Of a stretch of 64,000 nt of DNA, positions 15,711-25,006 are shown piece by piece; the first letter of the stretch is position 1, and each line of letters begins with the position of its first letter. Below the pieces are notes generated by a model. That model was not told the DNA's origin and made no database searches. It saw nothing but the letters and a program-made list of their open reading frames with translations. Source of the DNA: a virus; IMG/VR virus record IMGVR_UViG_3300002916_000001, positions 1 through 64,000 of that record. One strand, 5' to 3'. A program made the position numbers and the translations under genes.

Positions 15711-16817
15711 TCAATGCCTTACTTGGGCTGCCTGGATGGCCCTCCCTGCCTCTTCCCTGGAAAGCCCTGCCTTCTGTGCAAGTCCAAGCTGTCCAAGGCG
15801 TTGCAGTGCGCGTCGCTGCGGCATGTTTGCCGTGCCAACGATATTGCCTAGCTCTGCGTCTGGCAGTGGCTTCAAGGAATTCGATGGTTGGGGCTTCGCT
15901 GCAGGCTTGGCAACGGACTCCTCGCTATCGAAGGGATGATCAAAGTTCTCCCCGAAGTCACTGGCATCCATTGAAGCCTCAGTGAAATTCTCTGGCTCTT
16001 CAGTGCTGCCATTGACGCCTGCGTAGATGTCATTGGTGACTTGGAGGCTCCAAGCAACGGAGTCCTCAATTTCCCCCTTGATCAAAGGGAGATACTCCCC
16101 GACGTGATGGGCATCCAGGTAGTCATCGTCGACCTGGGCAGGGATTTCACTGACGATCGGGGAGACGGGGCTTCCCTGATCTCCCTTTACCTGCATACGC
16201 TTTATACGTTTGCCGGGAACAAGCAAGAGGGAGAAGCCCCAGTACGGCGTCTTCGTGGCTTTGCCGTGCTTTTCCTGGAAGAGCTCATTGTTGGCACGGA
16301 GCACACGGTACTGACCGTCGCGTCCCAGGATCGGAAGCATGTCGCTTGCGAACTGGTTTTTTGCCACAACGATCACAGGGCGAGGGGGATTGGACTCATC
16401 AAAGAATGGCAGCAGTTCTGCCACGAAGGCACGGAATTTCAATGTCTTGACATTTTTTACCTTACCCTTGCCGTCGTCTTCCTTGTGCCATCCAAAGGCA
16501 ACCCCCGCGCGCTTGGACTTATCATTCATTTCCTGCTCGGAGTGGCACCCTTTCGCTAGAATGAAGAGGGAAGCACCAGCTTTTCCACCGATCTGCCAGT
16601 ACGTATTGAGCTTCGACTGCTCAATTTTGACCTGGGGCAGATTTGCAGCTGCGCACACTTTGTCGAGATAGGGATACTTCCCTGCTTCGATATGCCACCC
16701 GACCGTGGTATCTTCAGCGCCCTCACAGTCCCTCTGCGAAAACCACTGTAAGACGCCTTCTTCAATGCCAGACTCAACAACATCATTGTCTTCACCGAAA
16801 TCGTAACCGCTTGACAT
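15711..16817 (-). CDS. Hypothetical protein (368 aa), possible DNA-metabolism protein
   Basis: Not recognised with confidence. The first ~250 residues have a beta-rich core (GWHIEAGKYPYLDKVC, YWGFSLLLVPGKR); then a Pro/Ala/Ser/Asp-rich linker and a basic helical C-terminus (NMPQRRALQRLGQLGLAQKAG). It has its own consensus promoter (shared block) and terminator. Strong dedicated expression next to RusA and the helicase suggests a ssDNA-handling or replication accessory role, but this is guesswork. Confidence 0.7.
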   Translation of the reverse strand: MSSGYDFGEDNDVVESGIEEGVLQWFSQRDCEGAEDTTVGWHIEAGKYPYLDKVCAAANLPQVKIEQSKLNTYWQIGGKAGASLFILAKGCHSEQEMNDKSKRAGVAFGWHKEDDGKGKVKNVKTLKFRAFVAELLPFFDESNPPRPVIVVAKNQFASDMLPILGRDGQYRVLRANNELFQEKHGKATKTPYWGFSLLLVPGKRIKRMQVKGDQGSPVSPIVSEIPAQVDDDYLDAHHVGEYLPLIKGEIEDSVAWSLQVTNDIYAGVNGSTEEPENFTEASMDASDFGENFDHPFDSEESVAKPAAKPQPSNSLKPLPDAELGNIVGTANMPQRRALQRLGQLGLAQKAGLSREEAGRAIQAAQVRH

Positions 16818-16855
16818 GATAATTTCCCTTTCAATAAAAAAACTTAACTAAGAAG

Positions 16856-16884
16856 ATTATATCACTTCTATCACAAAGTGTCAA
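16856..16884 (-). promoter_or_regulatory. Perfect consensus promoter, shared block
   Basis: Leftward TTGACA (16884-16879), 17-base spacer, TATAAT (16861-16856), with CTTTCATTTGAACCAACTC upstream of the -35. The strongest match in the window. Confidence 0.9.
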
Positions 16885-16887
16885 GAG

Positions 16888-17439
16888 TTGGTTCAAATGA
16901 AAGACAATTCTCTTGAGACAAGGATAGAAGCCATGTTAGCAGGGAGCAGGAGCAATTTGAAGAAGCTCAAGAGGCTGGGATGCTCCCACTCTCGAAAAGC
17001 AAAGGGCGGCAAGAACCGCAAGAAAGCCGCTCGTAAATTGGCACGTCAGCATGCAAGAATAGCACATATCAGATCCGATGCATTGCACAAAGCAACTGCT
17101 CAAATCGTGGCGAAAACCAAGCTCGATAGCGAACGACCTAAGAGCATTGTGATAGAGGATCTGAATGTGTCTGGCATGCTCAAAAATCGGAAATTGAGCA
17201 GGGCAATAGCTGATGTGGGACTCTACGAGTTCAGGCAGCAATTGACCTACAAAGCTGAGCAAGCCGGTTCTGCTGTCCATGTCATGAGCAGGTGGTATCC
17301 ATCCTCTAAAACATGCTCTGGCTGTGGCTGGATAGATCATGACCAAACTCTTTCCGATCGGACATTCATCTGTCATGAATGCGGAATCGTCCTTGATCGA
17401 GACTTGAATGCTGCTTTGAATTTGGCAGCGTCGGCATAA
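16888..17439 (+). pseudogene. tnpB: C-terminal fragment of a TnpB
   Basis: 183 residues correspond to the second half of a TnpB: a basic helical region, RuvC-II Glu in IVIEDLNVSGM, zinc ribbon CSGCG...CHECG, and RuvC-III Asp in LDRDLNAALNL. The N-terminal domain and the first RuvC Asp are missing, so it cannot cut DNA. The 5' end abuts the shared promoter block, suggesting deletion or recombination there. It is not closely related to the other two TnpBs in the window. Confidence 0.85.
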
Positions 17440-17560
17440 CTTTTTGTACCGTGAGTTACACGGGAACATAACGCCTCTGGAGAGAGTAGCTCTGGCTTGG
17501 ATGAAAGTCCAAGTGAAACTACTCTCAGGGAAGGAGGAACCAGACATCGGATATGGCGTG
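17430..17560 (+). ncRNA. Omega-RNA-like 3' tail of the truncated tnpB
   Basis: After the stop, the text ACTTTTTGTACCGTGAGTTA and ACGGGAACATAACGCC, familiar from TnpB right ends, leads into a nested hairpin: GAGAGTAG (17482-17489) with CTACTCTC (17519-17526), enclosing CTTGGA (17496-17501) with TCCAAG (17508-17513). This resembles the scaffold RNA of TnpB elements. Expression is not shown. Confidence 0.5.
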
Positions 17561-17638
17561 TCCATATTTGTCTAAGTTCTGGATAACGGATTGGCAGGCA
17601 GGGCAAAAAGTGTCGAGAGTTGTTCCTGGCAAAAGAAA

Positions 17639-17663
17639 GAGGATGGTCAAAGAGGCCATCCTC
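17639..17663 (-). terminator. Terminator-like hairpin
   Basis: Leftward GAGGATGG/CCATCCTC stem followed by TTTCTTTT, overlapping the stop of the gene 18546-17662. A decayed copy of the shared block with TCGACA lies directly beyond it (17611-17638). Confidence 0.7.
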
Positions 17664-18546
17664 AATCCAGATCGATCTCCTCTTTGGGCTTGCGACGCTG
17701 CTTCAGCGGAATGTATTGGACGGGGAACAGAATGTTATTCCCAAGGTTGGCAACAGGATAGACCTTGCGGCCTTTCTTGGATATCGCATGCAGGGAAAGT
17801 ATGCCACCTTGCTGCACTCCCCTTTTCGTTACTAGCTCACCACCCCATTGCGCTTCGATTTCAGGGATCTGCTTTGTCGACACCACGTCAACGACTTCTT
17901 CGACCTCTGGCATCTCTGGTGCCACATTGAATATCGGTGCTTTGAGCAGCGATTCCTCGCTGAAACGCCAGGATTGGAAGATGCCGTTCTTGCCGGGCAC
18001 TTTGCGGTCAATCGGAATCTTGCCGTTGTTGGGATCTGCCCAGTGGTAAAACAATCTTATATCAATGCGCTCTTCACGTCCTTCCGCTGCCAGGCGTGCG
18101 TTGATCCAATTCCATGCTTCCTTTGATGTCATCAGGCTATCTGCAGCGAGGCGTGTCTTCTCCTCTTCGATAAGCAGGGGGACCAATTCATCGACATCTC
18201 TGGGTTCAAAGAGATGATCTCCATTGGCATCTGGTGAAGGTTTGATCCGCCCGCTATCGATAATCCGTGTGATCTGCGAGCTGTATTGGAACGATGGCAA
18301 GTGTTCCCTGATGCGGGCAAGGACCTGCTTCGGGGTAAGCAGCCTTGCAAGCTTCTTTTTCTGCTCAATGAGCTCAATGATGTCAGCGCGGGCAAAGCGC
18401 TTCAGTGGTCCCTTTGAGTTGGCGGGGACAATGTGCCCTCTGGTGACATAGTTATCCCATTCATAGTCCTTGATGGGACTTCCCAGTTCCCTGAAGAGTT
18501 CAATGGCTTGTCCCCGTGTCAGGGTTTCTTGCTTAATTTCTATCAT
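17662..18546 (-). CDS. Triple MerR/excisionase-like DNA-binding protein
   Basis: Contains three tandem units that each look like a winged MerR-type HTH: about residues 10-60 (RGQAIELF ... YVTRGHIVP ... FARADIIEL), 66-120 (TPKQVLARI ... IDSGRIKP ... FEPRDVDEL) and 130-205 (TSKEAWNWI ... IPIDR ... FSEESL). The rest is beta-rich. 294 residues; ATG 18546 follows AGGAGG. It is transcribed divergently from rusA, so it may regulate that junction. Naming as a DNA-binding protein is inference from the repeats. Confidence 0.65.
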   Translation of the reverse strand: MIEIKQETLTRGQAIELFRELGSPIKDYEWDNYVTRGHIVPANSKGPLKRFARADIIELIEQKKKLARLLTPKQVLARIREHLPSFQYSSQITRIIDSGRIKPSPDANGDHLFEPRDVDELVPLLIEEEKTRLAADSLMTSKEAWNWINARLAAEGREERIDIRLFYHWADPNNGKIPIDRKVPGKNGIFQSWRFSEESLLKAPIFNVAPEMPEVEEVVDVVSTKQIPEIEAQWGGELVTKRGVQQGGILSLHAISKKGRKVYPVANLGNNILFPVQYIPLKQRRKPKEEIDLD

Positions 18547-18578
18547 GAATGTTCCTCCTTGTGCTTGCACGTGATTTA

Positions 18579-18607
18579 ATGATAACATAATCGACGCAAA
18601 CCATCAA
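18579..18607 (-). promoter_or_regulatory. Promoter TTGATG-17-TATCAT, shared block
   Basis: Leftward -35 TTGATG (18607-18602), -10 TATCAT (18584-18579), preceded by CTTTCACTAGGAACAATAG. Back-to-back with the rightward copy at 18635-18683. Confidence 0.75.
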
Positions 18608-18653
18608 CTATTGTTCCTAGTGAAAGACCACTGCCTTTCAACAGGAACAACTC

Positions 18654-18683
18654 TTGACACTTTGTCTATCTATGGAATATGCT
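18654..18683 (+). promoter_or_regulatory. Promoter TTGACA-18-TATGCT, shared block
   Basis: TTGACA 18654-18659 within the full block CTTTCA...GGAACAACTC (from 18635) and TATGCT 18678-18683. Drives rusA at 18714. Confidence 0.75.
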
Positions 18684-18713
18684 AAATCTCTATCCATCTC
18701 GGAGGCAACTACT

Positions 18714-19334
18714 ATGCACATCCAAATTCCTGCCAACCAACTCGTACTCATGGCACGGATGCCGATGCCACCATCGATAAACCATGCCAAACGCGCGGGT
18801 GTCCGTGAGCGCAAGGACTACAGCGCAGCTGACTACCTTGCGGGCAAGAAGCCGTACTATGGCACCACCTACACGGACCCCAAGGCAGATCTCTATAAGC
18901 AAGAGGCGCTGTGGATGCTTCGCTGTCCGTGCCCGCCCCAGTGGCAATCATGGCAAGAGCCTATGGCTGTCCGTGCACTCCGAGAAAATACAACGATCTG
19001 CCTGGATTTTGAGCTATGGGAGTTTTTTGCAGATAACAAGAGCGATGCAGACAACCGCGTCAAAGGATTCCAAGATATCCTTGCAGAGCATCTTGATATC
19101 GATGACAAAAGGATCATCGAGGGAAAGCAGCACAAGCGCGTCATTCCAGGATGTACGCCGTATGCCGTCGCGAAGCTTCGTGTCGCTGAAGTCACTGATG
19201 CCAAGGCAGAACAAGCAGAATTAGATGATATGTTAGTAAGTTTAACGGAGGAAAAGAACTATGGCAGTTTTACGGAAATACGAGCTTTCGCATCTTCCCC
19301 AACCATCGCCGACGCCGGAGCAGCGCGTCGCTGA
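18714..19334 (+). CDS. rusA: RusA-like Holliday junction resolvase
   Basis: About 206 residues. The C-terminal region shows DADNRVKGFQDILAEHLDIDDKRI, the RusA pattern of Asp residues around an Asn-Lys core that binds metal at four-way junctions; the N-terminus has the typical MPPSINHAKR segment. ATG 18714 follows GGAGG. The last 74 bases overlap the next gene in another frame. It would resolve recombination intermediates during replication. Confidence 0.85.
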   Translation: MHIQIPANQLVLMARMPMPPSINHAKRAGVRERKDYSAADYLAGKKPYYGTTYTDPKADLYKQEALWMLRCPCPPQWQSWQEPMAVRALRENTTICLDFELWEFFADNKSDADNRVKGFQDILAEHLDIDDKRIIEGKQHKRVIPGCTPYAVAKLRVAEVTDAKAEQAELDDMLVSLTEEKNYGSFTEIRAFASSPTIADAGAARR

Positions 19335-19641
19335 TTCGTGGCTCAATGCAATGCCACGCCCTGTTCCTCAGCGATCTTCAGAGATCGAGGAGATGGTGCA
19401 CCGCGAAATATCCCTGCATTTCATGGCAACCCATGAACCCCCTGTGCAGCTTCGAATGAACCCCCTTGCTATTTTTCAGATGGAAGGTGAGCGATGGTAC
19501 TCCTTCCCCTTCCTCGCCGAAACCCACGCCATCATTGGCATCCCTGTAGTCCCCGATCCCCATGTAGGCTTTAATGAAATACGCTGTATTGGCAGGGAAG
19601 ATACCATGATGGCAGTGAAGTCAGTGGGGAAGCAGTGCTAG
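19261..19641 (+). CDS. Hypothetical protein (126 aa)
   Basis: Not recognised. Starts MAVLRKYELSHLPQP after GGAGGAAAAGAACT within the rusA reading region, so the two are translationally linked. Pro-rich N-terminus and mixed C-terminus, no motif identified. Confidence 0.65.
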   Translation: MAVLRKYELSHLPQPSPTPEQRVADSWLNAMPRPVPQRSSEIEEMVHREISLHFMATHEPPVQLRMNPLAIFQMEGERWYSFPFLAETHAIIGIPVVPDPHVGFNEIRCIGREDTMMAVKSVGKQC

Positions 19642-19681
19642 GCACTGCCCTTGCCAATTTTTCTTTCATTTGAACCAACTC

Positions 19682-19710
19682 TTGACACTTTGTGATAGAT
19701 GTGTTACTGT
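19682..19710 (+). promoter_or_regulatory. Promoter TTGACA-17-TACTGT, shared block
   Basis: TTGACA 19682-19687 preceded by CTTTCATTTGAACCAACTC; -10 TACTGT 19705-19710. Drives the helicase operon. Confidence 0.75.
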
Positions 19711-19750
19711 AGGAGTAGCATTTTCACATTTCGAAAGAAGGTTAAAAACA

Positions 19751-22177
19751 ATGATCGAAGTAAATCATCAAGAGTTGGTTTCGCTGAAAGATCGGTATCT
19801 TTCCGCTGAAGAGCAAGGATATCCAGAGGCAGAGCAGCAGATCCTGCAAGCGTTGAGGTATCTCGCCGCATGCTGTGATGGCGCTGGTGACAAGGATCAC
19901 ACTGGCTTCAACAAGATCGATGCCCAGTTCGGAGCCGATCTTGCCAACAAACAGTACCCCCTGACATCGCGGCAGCTCATGGCGGCTCGCAGGATGCTCA
20001 ACAAATATCAACCCAGACAGCTCACCCCCGCAGGCCTCCTGCTCCCCGATGAGACATCAGTGCAAACCCTGGCAAGACGCAAGGAAGAGGCATGGACACG
20101 TTCGCAGCAAAGCCGTGAGAACATTGCAGAGATGCGGCAGCCCACGCAATCCCAGGCTCGCGTGATAGGCCTGAAAGACGGACTGCTGGGCGTGATGTTC
20201 CCCGCTGGTGTCAGTGACTTCCAGGAAAATCTTCGCAAGATCCGTGCCATCAAGGAGGAGGTCGAAGGCATCCGTGTGATCAACTCCGCGATGGCCCGTG
20301 TGCAGTTCGTTGAAGACACGAAAGATGGCAAGGTCTTCAAATACTGGCAGGTTCCATTAGAGTACGCAAAGCGTGTCATTGCGGACTTCCCTGACTTCAA
20401 GGTAGTCCCCGAAGTCCTTGAAATGATCAATGTAGAGCGACGACGGATCGAGGAAGAGCAGCGCATTGCAGAGGAGAAAGCAAGGATTGCCAGGGAGCGC
20501 GTTGAGAAGCTACTTGCATGCCTTGGAGATCTGAGTCAGTCCATTGGGGGCCGTGTGCTCTATGAGCATCAACGAGAGGCAGTGAGGACAATGCTGATGT
20601 GGGGCAGTGGTATCGTCGCATTTGATCAAGGTACGGGTAAAACGTTAATGGGTGCACTTATAGGACTTGCCTATAAGAAAGCGGAGAATTGCAAGGTCAT
20701 CATTGCAGGGCCAAAGACAATGAAGGCGTCATGGATTGAAGAGGCGGAACGCGTTGAATGTCCCATTGAATATTATTCTCACGACAGCATACCGGAAGAT
20801 ATCCCAGGCAAATACATCCTTATCGTAGATGAATGCGATTCCTATCAGAACATGCGGGCTGCCAGGACGAAGAAATTCATTGATCTCGCAATGAAGGCCG
20901 TGGCAGTCTTCCCCATGAGTGGGACCCCTGCTAGAAATGGGCGTCCTTCAGGGATATATCCCGCCCTCCTAGCTGTCAAAAACCCACATGTCTATGCAGA
21001 GCTTTCTGATGGGTCTCTTGCTCCTGATCAGATCAAAGCCTTAAAGCGCAGATACGAAGGACGATATTGTGCAGCTGGGGCTACTCGCTTTAGTCAGTGG
21101 GATACAACGGGTGCGTCGCATCTCGAAGAGTTTCATCGCAAGTTCGTTGGAACTCCACGCGGCATTCTGCGAAAACTCATTGACGACTGCATTGACCTCC
21201 CTGAGAAGGTCAGGGAATTAATCCCTGTGGATTTGAATGCTGAAGAGATTCGGACATTTGAAGCTGAGATTGCCCAGATGAGGGAAGATCACGAAAAGCG
21301 CGTTGCAGAGAAAATGGAAGCATTCAAGGCTGAGAGGCTTCCCATCCTGATTGAAGAGGAGATTAGGGCATGGCTACGTCGCAAGTTCGATAAGCAGAGA
21401 ATTGTCGATCTAGGTGAGATGCTCAAACGCGTTTCAGCTGAGGAGATTGAGAAATTCAAGTCCAGGACAATAAGAACCCTCCTTGGAGAGGAGCAAGAGA
21501 GACTCAGACAAGCCGATGCTTTGGTTGCCATGGGCCAATATCGCCATGCAGGGAGTCGTGCAAAATCCAGATCTGCAATCCAGATGATCAGGGGCATCTT
21601 TGCAGAGGATAAAGAGGCGTCTTTAGATGCCAGTCAAGAGGGAAGGGAGCACGCACCTGCCGCCGTGGTAGTCTTCTGCGAATTCAAGGACGTTGCGGCG
21701 CAGGTCGCAGAAGCCTTTGATGTTCCTGTGCTGTCAGGGGATACCCCTGATAAAAAACGCAAACCAATGATCGATGCTTTCCAGAATGGAGAGCGGCGCG
21801 TCTTTGTATCGATCTACGGGGCGGGCGGCGTTGGTATTACCTTGACTGCTGCCGCGCATATCATCCTCATTGGACGCCCTTGGACACCGGGCGCGGCTTT
21901 CCAGGCAGAGGCAAGGATTAGAAGGATAGGCCAAACAAGGACATGTCTCTGCCAGTGGTTACAGATCCCCGCTCATATCAACCATGTCGATGGTCGAATT
22001 GACCAGATCTTGCAGAGCAAGCAGAAGAACATCTCAATGATGCTCGATGGTGCCAAAGAGCACTATGATCCCAATGCACTAGCCTTTGATGCCAAAGAGG
22101 CCCTTGACCTCTTCTACGAAGCGACGCACTTCAAGGCAGGCCAGGAAGTCGAGGCGGAGGTCGTACCTAACATTTAA
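19751..22177 (+). CDS. SNF2-like SF2 helicase
   Basis: 808 residues. Walker A FDQGTGKT (291-298), Walker B IVDECD (358-363), motif III SGTPARNG, motif V GAGGVGITLTAA and motif VI QAEARIRRIGQT identify an SNF2/SMARCAL1-like DNA translocase. A coiled segment (RRRIEEEQRIAEEKARIARER) precedes the motor. ATG 19751 follows GAAGG. It probably remodels forks or anneals strands during phage replication. Followed by a hairpin at 22187-22213. Confidence 0.88.
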   Translation: MIEVNHQELVSLKDRYLSAEEQGYPEAEQQILQALRYLAACCDGAGDKDHTGFNKIDAQFGADLANKQYPLTSRQLMAARRMLNKYQPRQLTPAGLLLPDETSVQTLARRKEEAWTRSQQSRENIAEMRQPTQSQARVIGLKDGLLGVMFPAGVSDFQENLRKIRAIKEEVEGIRVINSAMARVQFVEDTKDGKVFKYWQVPLEYAKRVIADFPDFKVVPEVLEMINVERRRIEEEQRIAEEKARIARERVEKLLACLGDLSQSIGGRVLYEHQREAVRTMLMWGSGIVAFDQGTGKTLMGALIGLAYKKAENCKVIIAGPKTMKASWIEEAERVECPIEYYSHDSIPEDIPGKYILIVDECDSYQNMRAARTKKFIDLAMKAVAVFPMSGTPARNGRPSGIYPALLAVKNPHVYAELSDGSLAPDQIKALKRRYEGRYCAAGATRFSQWDTTGASHLEEFHRKFVGTPRGILRKLIDDCIDLPEKVRELIPVDLNAEEIRTFEAEIAQMREDHEKRVAEKMEAFKAERLPILIEEEIRAWLRRKFDKQRIVDLGEMLKRVSAEEIEKFKSRTIRTLLGEEQERLRQADALVAMGQYRHAGSRAKSRSAIQMIRGIFAEDKEASLDASQEGREHAPAAVVVFCEFKDVAAQVAEAFDVPVLSGDTPDKKRKPMIDAFQNGERRVFVSIYGAGGVGITLTAAAHIILIGRPWTPGAAFQAEARIRRIGQTRTCLCQWLQIPAHINHVDGRIDQILQSKQKNISMMLDGAKEHYDPNALAFDAKEALDLFYEATHFKAGQEVEAEVVPNI

Positions 22178-22186
22178 CTTTCATGT

Positions 22187-22213
22187 ATGCACCTCAAATG
22201 GTAAGAGGTGCAT
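22187..22213 (+). terminator. Terminator hairpin
   Basis: ATGCACCTC (22187-22195) pairs with GAGGTGCAT (22205-22213), followed by CCATTTTC. Partial read-through to the next gene is likely. Confidence 0.6.
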
Positions 22214-22247
22214 CCATTTTCATCTATAGATATTTTGAGGTCACCCT

Positions 22248-23900
22248 ATGACCGATGACAATACACTCAACCTGGCACGGACCTACATTGCCTCCCTCGC
22301 GGAGGGCATTGACCCCGGCGCTCCCCCCGCACTCAATGGCTTCAGTGAGCAAATCACTGTGCTCAGGGAAGCCTTCGATGACGGTGGCAGTGATGCCATT
22401 GCACGTGCCTTTGAGTCTCTCTCTCGACACAACCCCAAGTACGAACTGCTTCGACCGGCCCTGCTGGCAAAGAAGGCGGGGAAGGCAGCGTATATCTCTG
22501 GTGTTATGCAGCCATTGCCAGAGTCTGCACAACTTCCCGCAGGGCTCAGCAAGGGCGCGTGCTTGTGGCTTGAACGCTATATCAAGTTCTCGAAACGTCT
22601 CTCACCCAGTGGCTATGAAGGCTTCCATGAGGCCGTGGGACTCTGGCTACTGTCCACGATTGCAGCGAGACGCATTGGGTTGCCATTGGGCAGTTCAACA
22701 CAGTACACGATGTTGTATATCACTCTTTGCGCACGAAGCGGCCTCTTCGCAAAGAGTGAAACAACAAGCGTGGGCACAAAGACCTTGAAGCAGGCTGGGA
22801 TGGGGTACTTGTTGATGGGGAACAATCACACACCGCAAAGCTTTATCCGAACGATGACGGGCGTGGTGCCTTCGAACTTTGCTAAGCTTGACGGCATCGA
22901 GCGTGCCAAGGCAGAGAGAAGCATTGCATTTTCAGGGCAAAGATCATGGTTTCTCGATGAGTTCGAGCAATTCATTAGTGGCATGAAGAAGAAGAACGGG
23001 CATATGCATGAGTACTCTGGGATGATGAGAGAGCTGGACAGAGGAGAGGACGAATACACATTGACGACCATTGGACGCGGTGAGGACAAGGTTGACAAGC
23101 CATATCTATCCCTGCTTGCCAATGTGACTCCGTCGGATCTCAAGACTGCCGCAAAGAAAGGCAGCGAAGAGTGGGGGAACGGATTTTGGGCCAGGGTAGC
23201 GGTGATCGGTCCCAACGCTGAGGAGCCCCTGCGGAAGGGCAGGATGCCCAATGAGAAATTCCAGGCCCCCACTGACATCCTTGAACCTCTCATCCGATGG
23301 AATGAGCGTCTTCGTATTCCACCGATCCTCATTGAGGATGACCCTGATGAGCCTGGAAAGTTCAAGGTAGCGCGGGGAGAGTTCCCTGAGAACGAGGTCT
23401 ATTTCGGTGATGGCGTGGTAGACGCATTCTATGCGTACCGTGATGCACTACTTGATATGATACACGGATCTTCAAATACAGACTTAGACGGGAATTATGC
23501 CCGCTTCGCTGCCAAGGCACTGCGCATCTCTATGCTGGCAGCAAGCCTTGAGAACAACAATATCATCGAGATGCGGCATTGGGCACTAGGGCAGGAGATT
23601 GCGGAGCGTTGGCGTGCAAATCTGCACAGCGTGTTCCTTGAAATCAATGAGCCCTCACAGACTGTCAATGAGGCCATCGAGGAGAGGATCATTGCTGGCG
23701 TCAAGAGTTTCACTGAAACGCATGGCAGGCCGCCGACGAAACGTGAGATCTCACAGAGGGCAGGGCGCGGCGCTGATAGCAAGGAACTCGTCAAGATCAT
23801 CGCAGGGATGATCGAAGTCGGGGCACTCGAGGAGATCAATGTAGATGGTAGGAAAACGAAGTGGTATCGGGTGCCGATTGGTGAGAGTGGGGAGGGATGA
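22248..23900 (+). CDS. DUF3987-like replication-associated protein
   Basis: 550 residues. The central part (LYITLCARSGLFAKSET, then TGVVPSNF, FLDEFEQFISGM, YLSLLANVTPSDL) resembles DUF3987, a RecA-fold family found with phage and plasmid primases. The Walker A position is degenerate and lacks GKT, so ATPase activity is doubtful. The C-terminus has a winged-helix-like segment (RPPTKREISQRAGR). It overlaps the XRE gene by ATGA. The family assignment is tentative. Confidence 0.6.
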   Translation: MTDDNTLNLARTYIASLAEGIDPGAPPALNGFSEQITVLREAFDDGGSDAIARAFESLSRHNPKYELLRPALLAKKAGKAAYISGVMQPLPESAQLPAGLSKGACLWLERYIKFSKRLSPSGYEGFHEAVGLWLLSTIAARRIGLPLGSSTQYTMLYITLCARSGLFAKSETTSVGTKTLKQAGMGYLLMGNNHTPQSFIRTMTGVVPSNFAKLDGIERAKAERSIAFSGQRSWFLDEFEQFISGMKKKNGHMHEYSGMMRELDRGEDEYTLTTIGRGEDKVDKPYLSLLANVTPSDLKTAAKKGSEEWGNGFWARVAVIGPNAEEPLRKGRMPNEKFQAPTDILEPLIRWNERLRIPPILIEDDPDEPGKFKVARGEFPENEVYFGDGVVDAFYAYRDALLDMIHGSSNTDLDGNYARFAAKALRISMLAASLENNNIIEMRHWALGQEIAERWRANLHSVFLEINEPSQTVNEAIEERIIAGVKSFTETHGRPPTKREISQRAGRGADSKELVKIIAGMIEVGALEEINVDGRKTKWYRVPIGESGEG

Positions 23901-24151
23901 GCAAGCTTAGCCCAACCCCAGATGAGAGAGCCATTTACACGCATATCGGCAGTCGTATCCAAGAAGAGCGCAAGTCGCTTGGCTTTAGCCAGATGGATCT
24001 TGCGCAAGAGGTAGGATTAGCAAGAGTGTCCATCAGCAATATTGAAGTAGGCAGGTATTGTACATCAATATCAATGCTTTACAAAATTGCAAGAGCGTTA
24101 GGAATATCGGTCATGGCACTGTTGCCAGGAGAGGAGTTCCATCTTGATTAA
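23897..24151 (+). CDS. XRE-family HTH regulator
   Basis: 84 residues with a Cro/CI-type HTH: IQEERKSLGFSQMDLAQEVGLARVSISNIEVG then ALGISVMALLPG. No other domain. It sits inside the replication operon with overlapping ends, so its level follows that of the operon. Confidence 0.85.
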   Translation: MSKLSPTPDERAIYTHIGSRIQEERKSLGFSQMDLAQEVGLARVSISNIEVGRYCTSISMLYKIARALGISVMALLPGEEFHLD

Positions 24152-24287
24152 TCTGTTATGGGCAATACCAGCACTTATTATACTGTTTTTCTTGATAGCT
24201 ATTGCAACGATATACATAAAACATAAGCATACTGAAACACCTGAACTAGATAGAGCACTATTCAGAAAATGGAGAAGACAGCCATGA
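24144..24287 (+). CDS. 47-residue membrane peptide
   Basis: TTG start at 24144 with GAGGAG seven bases upstream; reads MINLLWAIPALIILFFLIAIATIYIKHKH..., one clear membrane helix, then a basic tail. Overlaps the XRE gene stop and, by ATGA, the ligase start. Function unknown. Confidence 0.65.
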   Translation: MINLLWAIPALIILFFLIAIATIYIKHKHTETPELDRALFRKWRRQP

Positions 24288-25006
24288 CAGAAAGCACACG
24301 TGAAGATAAGCCACTGAGGGCAAAGGCATATGGGCACATCCCTCACCTGCCAGGAAGTCGCATAGGACCCGGTGACCATCACTGCCATCCAGGGCAATCG
24401 CTGATGTGCACTGTCAAGCGCAAGGAAAAGCACGATGAGGTCATTGTGCAAGAAAAGCTTGACGGATCTTGCTGTGCAGTGGCCCTCATTGATGGAGCGC
24501 TGATTCCATTGACACGCCCTGGCAACCTTGCTAGTCAATCTCGCTATAGGCAGCACCATCTCTTTGCCGCGTGGGTTTATTCTCAGCAGGATCGATTTCT
24601 GGGGGTTCTGCAAGAGGGTGAAAGGATTGTAGGTGAGTGGCTAGCACAAGCCCATGGTACGCGCTACAACCTGCCGCATGATCCCTTTGCAGTCTTCGAC
24701 ATCATGACTCTCCATGAACGCACTGCCTACGATGTGCTCATTGAAAGAGTCAAGGCAGGAGGCTTTGTCACCCCAAGGCTTATTCATCGGGGAGGTCCGA
24801 TTAGCATAGAAGCCGTGTTAGCAAGGTTAGAGCCAAGTGGACACGGTGCCCTTGACCTCGTCGAGGGTGCAGTGTGGCGCGTAGAGCGACGCGATAAAGT
24901 GCACTTCCTCGCAAAATACGTGAGACCTGACAAAGTTGACGGTATCTATCTGAGCGAAGATGACCCTGTATGGAACTGGCAACCGGATTGGAGGACGCAG
25001 CCATGA
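24284..25006 (+). CDS. RNA ligase family protein
   Basis: 240 residues with the nucleotidyltransferase motifs of Rnl-type ligases: motif I EKLDGS (nucleophile K58), motif III GEWL, IIIa FAVFDI, IV VEGAVWR and V FLAKYV. Such enzymes seal RNA or nicked duplexes using ATP. ATG 24284 follows GGAG and overlaps the membrane peptide stop. Together with the HAD phosphatase at 28.5-29.0 kb it could form an RNA-repair pair, though the two are not in one operon. Confidence 0.8.
   Translation: MTESTREDKPLRAKAYGHIPHLPGSRIGPGDHHCHPGQSLMCTVKRKEKHDEVIVQEKLDGSCCAVALIDGALIPLTRPGNLASQSRYRQHHLFAAWVYSQQDRFLGVLQEGERIVGEWLAQAHGTRYNLPHDPFAVFDIMTLHERTAYDVLIERVKAGGFVTPRLIHRGGPISIEAVLARLEPSGHGALDLVEGAVWRVERRDKVHFLAKYVRPDKVDGIYLSEDDPVWNWQPDWRTQP

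Noticed and set aside
15628-16671. Several rightward frames at 15.6-16.7 kb
   Set aside because: They are antisense shadows of the 368-residue leftward gene, which has a consensus promoter and terminator.
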